From Desulfurococcales archaeon (lineage in GTDB: Archaea > Thermoproteota > Thermoprotei_A > Sulfolobales > NBVN01), in assembly GCA_027083115.1 (NCBI GenBank), contig JALWQN010000038.1, positions 1 to 7,761 of the forward strand: 7,761 nt of DNA, in the 5' to 3' direction. Of this stretch, positions 6,073 through 7,761 are shown one piece after another; position 1 is the first letter of the stretch; the number at the start of each line of letters is the position of its first letter. The position numbers were made by a program, and so were the translations under genes. The notes under the pieces are model-generated. The model did not search any database. It saw only the letters and a program-made list of their open reading frames with translations, and was not told the origin of the DNA.

Positions 6073-6951
6073 GTGGTGAGCGAAGGCAAAAGCCTTAGTG
6101 GGATTGGATTCGCTGCCCTACTTGGTACTACGTTACTGTGGGGAAGCTCGTTTCCTGCCATCAAGGTAGTGACTGGCTTTGTGGATGGCCTTACGTATAC
6201 TTGGGTTAGAGGACTTATTTCTGTGGCTGGACTTCTGCCCATAGTGATTTACTACGCAACAAGTGAGGGCTTAACAACTGATGTAGTTAAGGCCGGCTTA
6301 ATTACGGGCTCAGCTTACGCAGTAGGTATATGGCTTCAGGGGTGGGGAACCGCCTTAACTACAGCATCCAACGCTGCCTTCATAACAGGTTTAAACGTAG
6401 TTATTGTTTATGGGCTGGATGCATTAATCAAAAAGGAAAAGTATGGCTTGAGGGGGATGTTATCTCTTTCTCTTTCTTTAGTAGGCCTCTACCTTCTTTC
6501 TGGGCAATTGAGTAAGGTAGCTATTGGCGATCTTTTAGTCCTTACCTCGGCCTTCCTTTTCGCCGTCCAGGTCGAACTTATACATAAGTACTCGAGCTAT
6601 AATCCAGCAACCTTCACGTTCTTTGAGATGTTACCTATGTTGGGCTTCATACTTATTGACTTATTTAGAGGAATTAATTACGGCAGCATAATTGCTGCCT
6701 TACCTCCACTCCTTTATTTAGGCCTTGTGTGTAACGACATAGCGCTCTCGCTCCAGGTTTTCGGGCAGAGATGGTTTAAGGCTTATGAGGCTGCATTGAT
6801 TTATCTTTTAGAACCTGTTTTCGGAGCTATGTTCTCGTTCCTAATTATTGGTGAGACCATAAATTTAAGAAAGGGTTTTGGCGCAGCATTGATCTTGGCT
6901 GCTATGTTAGTTGTTACTGTAGGTAGGAAAAAACGATCATTTAGGAATTAA
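6073..6951 (+). CDS. EamA/DMT superfamily transporter
   Basis: This 292-residue integral membrane protein has the ten-helix, two-repeat layout of the drug/metabolite transporter superfamily. The first EamA repeat is at about 11-142: ALLGTTLLWGSSFPAIKVV at the start, TTASNAAFITGLNVV in the fourth helix. The second repeat is at about 151-283, with YEAALIYLLEPVFGAMFSFLIIGE before the last helix and a basic RKKRSFRN tail. Such proteins sit in the cytoplasmic membrane and export or exchange metabolites such as amino acids; substrate cannot be read from sequence. The start is GTG at 6073 or the adjacent GTG at 6076; both give essentially the same protein, and neither has a well-spaced Shine-Dalgarno, which fits leaderless translation. 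It follows the DUF4350 operon by 41 bases but has no obvious functional tie to it. Its TAA overlaps the convergent peptidase stop. Confidence 0.9.
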   Translation: MVSEGKSLSGIGFAALLGTTLLWGSSFPAIKVVTGFVDGLTYTWVRGLISVAGLLPIVIYYATSEGLTTDVVKAGLITGSAYAVGIWLQGWGTALTTASNAAFITGLNVVIVYGLDALIKKEKYGLRGMLSLSLSLVGLYLLSGQLSKVAIGDLLVLTSAFLFAVQVELIHKYSSYNPATFTFFEMLPMLGFILIDLFRGINYGSIIAALPPLLYLGLVCNDIALSLQVFGQRWFKAYEAALIYLLEPVFGAMFSFLIIGETINLRKGFGAALILAAMLVVTVGRKKRSFRN

Positions 6952-7761
6952 AGTATCGTGATTTTTCCATTATCCATAAATAATTTCCCGTCAACAATTA
7001 CTGTTGGTTTAGGCTGTACGAAGTCTTCATGGAGGTCAGCAGGATTCTTTCCCCCAAAGTGGCTATTATCTCCTATAGCTATGTGTACAGTACCTAAGAT
7101 CTTTTCAGCCTCAAGAACGTTATCAGGTCTTTTAGCGTTAGGATTTGTGCCAATACCTAATTCAGCAATGTTTCTTCTAGCCACATACTCCTGGCGATCA
7201 TTCTTAGGCTCTAACCCTAGGACTTTCCTGAAGTAATCACCTACTTCACCGCCACCCTCAATCCTATAGACGTACCCATCCTTAACGTAGAACTCCATGT
7301 TTTCCTTTAGATTCGGGAACCAGCCCTTAGGAGATACGAAAACCCCATTAGCCGTTCCTTCTAAAGGAGCTACGTATACTTCACCGCCGGGCAGGTTCCC
7401 CCAGTCTCCAGGCTTAACATATATGCCAGTATCAATATCCCATCTTCTTCCCTCAGCACTCAGAGTTATGTTAGTACCGAACTCATTAGTTACTTTAATT
7501 GCCTTCCTGCCTTGAAGGAAAGAAGCTATCTTTTCTGAAGCTTCCTTAATCCACCTGTAGTCGGCGGCCATAGGACCGCCCGGCATGAACATGTCTGCAG
7601 TAAAGCCAGGCATGCTAGCTAACCTTACCCCAACTTTAGTTGCTTTCTCTCTTGCATTTGTATGGGAAAGCGAATAGGTAGTTATTGCAATAACTACATC
7701 AGCCTTCTTCATTAGGTCTGCAACATATTCGGGGGGTTCAGCACCATGAACCCCTGTGAGC
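6948..7761 (-). CDS. M29-type (COG2309) aminopeptidase-like metalloenzyme, N-terminus beyond the window
   Basis: The C-terminal 270 residues are visible; the reading frame stays open to the right edge, so the gene is 5' partial. The ATG at 7712-7710 is internal: the 16 codons upstream of it read LTGVHGAEPPEYVADL, which continues the family pattern. Recognisable blocks, numbered from that Met, are SLSHTNAREKA (14-24), GTNITLSAEGR (79-89), NLPGGEVYVAP (106-116), AELGIGTNP (183-191), GTVHIAIGDN (207-216) and LHEDF (227-231). These place it with leucyl aminopeptidase/aminopeptidase T proteins. The five metal-ligand positions of M29 enzymes appear to be kept: Glu111, Glu184, His210, His228, Asp230. 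The related NicX dioxygenases use the same His and HxD, so substrate is uncertain; a cytoplasmic aminopeptidase is the default. It converges on the transporter gene, with overlapping stop codons. Confidence 0.85.
   Translation of the reverse strand, partial: LTGVHGAEPPEYVADLMKKADVVIAITTYSLSHTNAREKATKVGVRLASMPGFTADMFMPGGPMAADYRWIKEASEKIASFLQGRKAIKVTNEFGTNITLSAEGRRWDIDTGIYVKPGDWGNLPGGEVYVAPLEGTANGVFVSPKGWFPNLKENMEFYVKDGYVYRIEGGGEVGDYFRKVLGLEPKNDRQEYVARRNIAELGIGTNPNAKRPDNVLEAEKILGTVHIAIGDNSHFGGKNPADLHEDFVQPKPTVIVDGKLFMDNGKITIL

Noticed and set aside
6330..7515. Plus-strand open frames at 6330-6515, 6958-7236 and 7297-7515
   Set aside because: Each is a shadow of the transporter or of the peptidase gene, which show clear family motifs in their own frames; the shadow translations resemble nothing and have no start signals.
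1..7761. CRISPR arrays, tRNA or rRNA genes, insertion sequences
   Set aside because: No regularly spaced direct repeats, no cloverleaf-like sequence and no transposase motifs were seen; almost all of the window is accounted for by protein-coding genes.

Overview
The window looks archaeal, most likely from a thermophilic Thermoproteota lineage. The evidence is indirect. There is an archaeal-style MoxR/DUF58/DUF4129/DUF4350 gene set, tightly overlapping genes, GTG and TTG starts, frequent AGG/AGA arginine and ATA isoleucine codons, TATA-like boxes about 26-30 bases before the first start of each transcription unit, and GGAGGTGAT-type ribosome binding sites. A Caldivirga/Vulcanisaeta-like source is a guess from base composition and style only; no rRNA or tRNA is present to settle it.

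Layout. Positions 1-122 hold no gene, only AT-rich sequence with an imperfect hairpin. From 2449 back to 123 (minus strand) lies a two-gene operon: an intact MoxR AAA+ ATPase followed, with an ATGA overlap, by a membrane-anchored DUF58 (von Willebrand A-like) protein. A 52-base divergent promoter region (2450-2501) separates it from a plus-strand operon of four overlapping genes (2502-6031). These encode a secreted, single-pass protein with a long helical ectodomain and a cytoplasmic DUF4129 tail, a multi-pass membrane protein of about seven helices, a 48-residue two-helix membrane peptide at 4761-4907, and a DUF4350 protein with a membrane anchor at each end of its extracellular domain. A 41-base gap then leads to an EamA/DMT-family transporter (6073-6951). 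It converges on an M29-type aminopeptidase-like gene on the minus strand that runs off the right edge; the two stop codons overlap within one TTAA.

How they work together. MoxR ATPases usually act with a vWA/DUF58 partner as chaperone-like remodelling machines. The divergent neighbours add membrane parts, so the six genes from 123 to 6031 probably encode one ATP-driven membrane-associated complex. The usual transglutaminase-like member of such clusters is absent. Its place is taken by a DUF4129 protein whose ectodomain is helical and rich in N-glycosylation sequons. The DUF58 partner has a degraded metal-binding (MIDAS) motif. The substrate is unknown. The transporter and peptidase look like unrelated neighbours.
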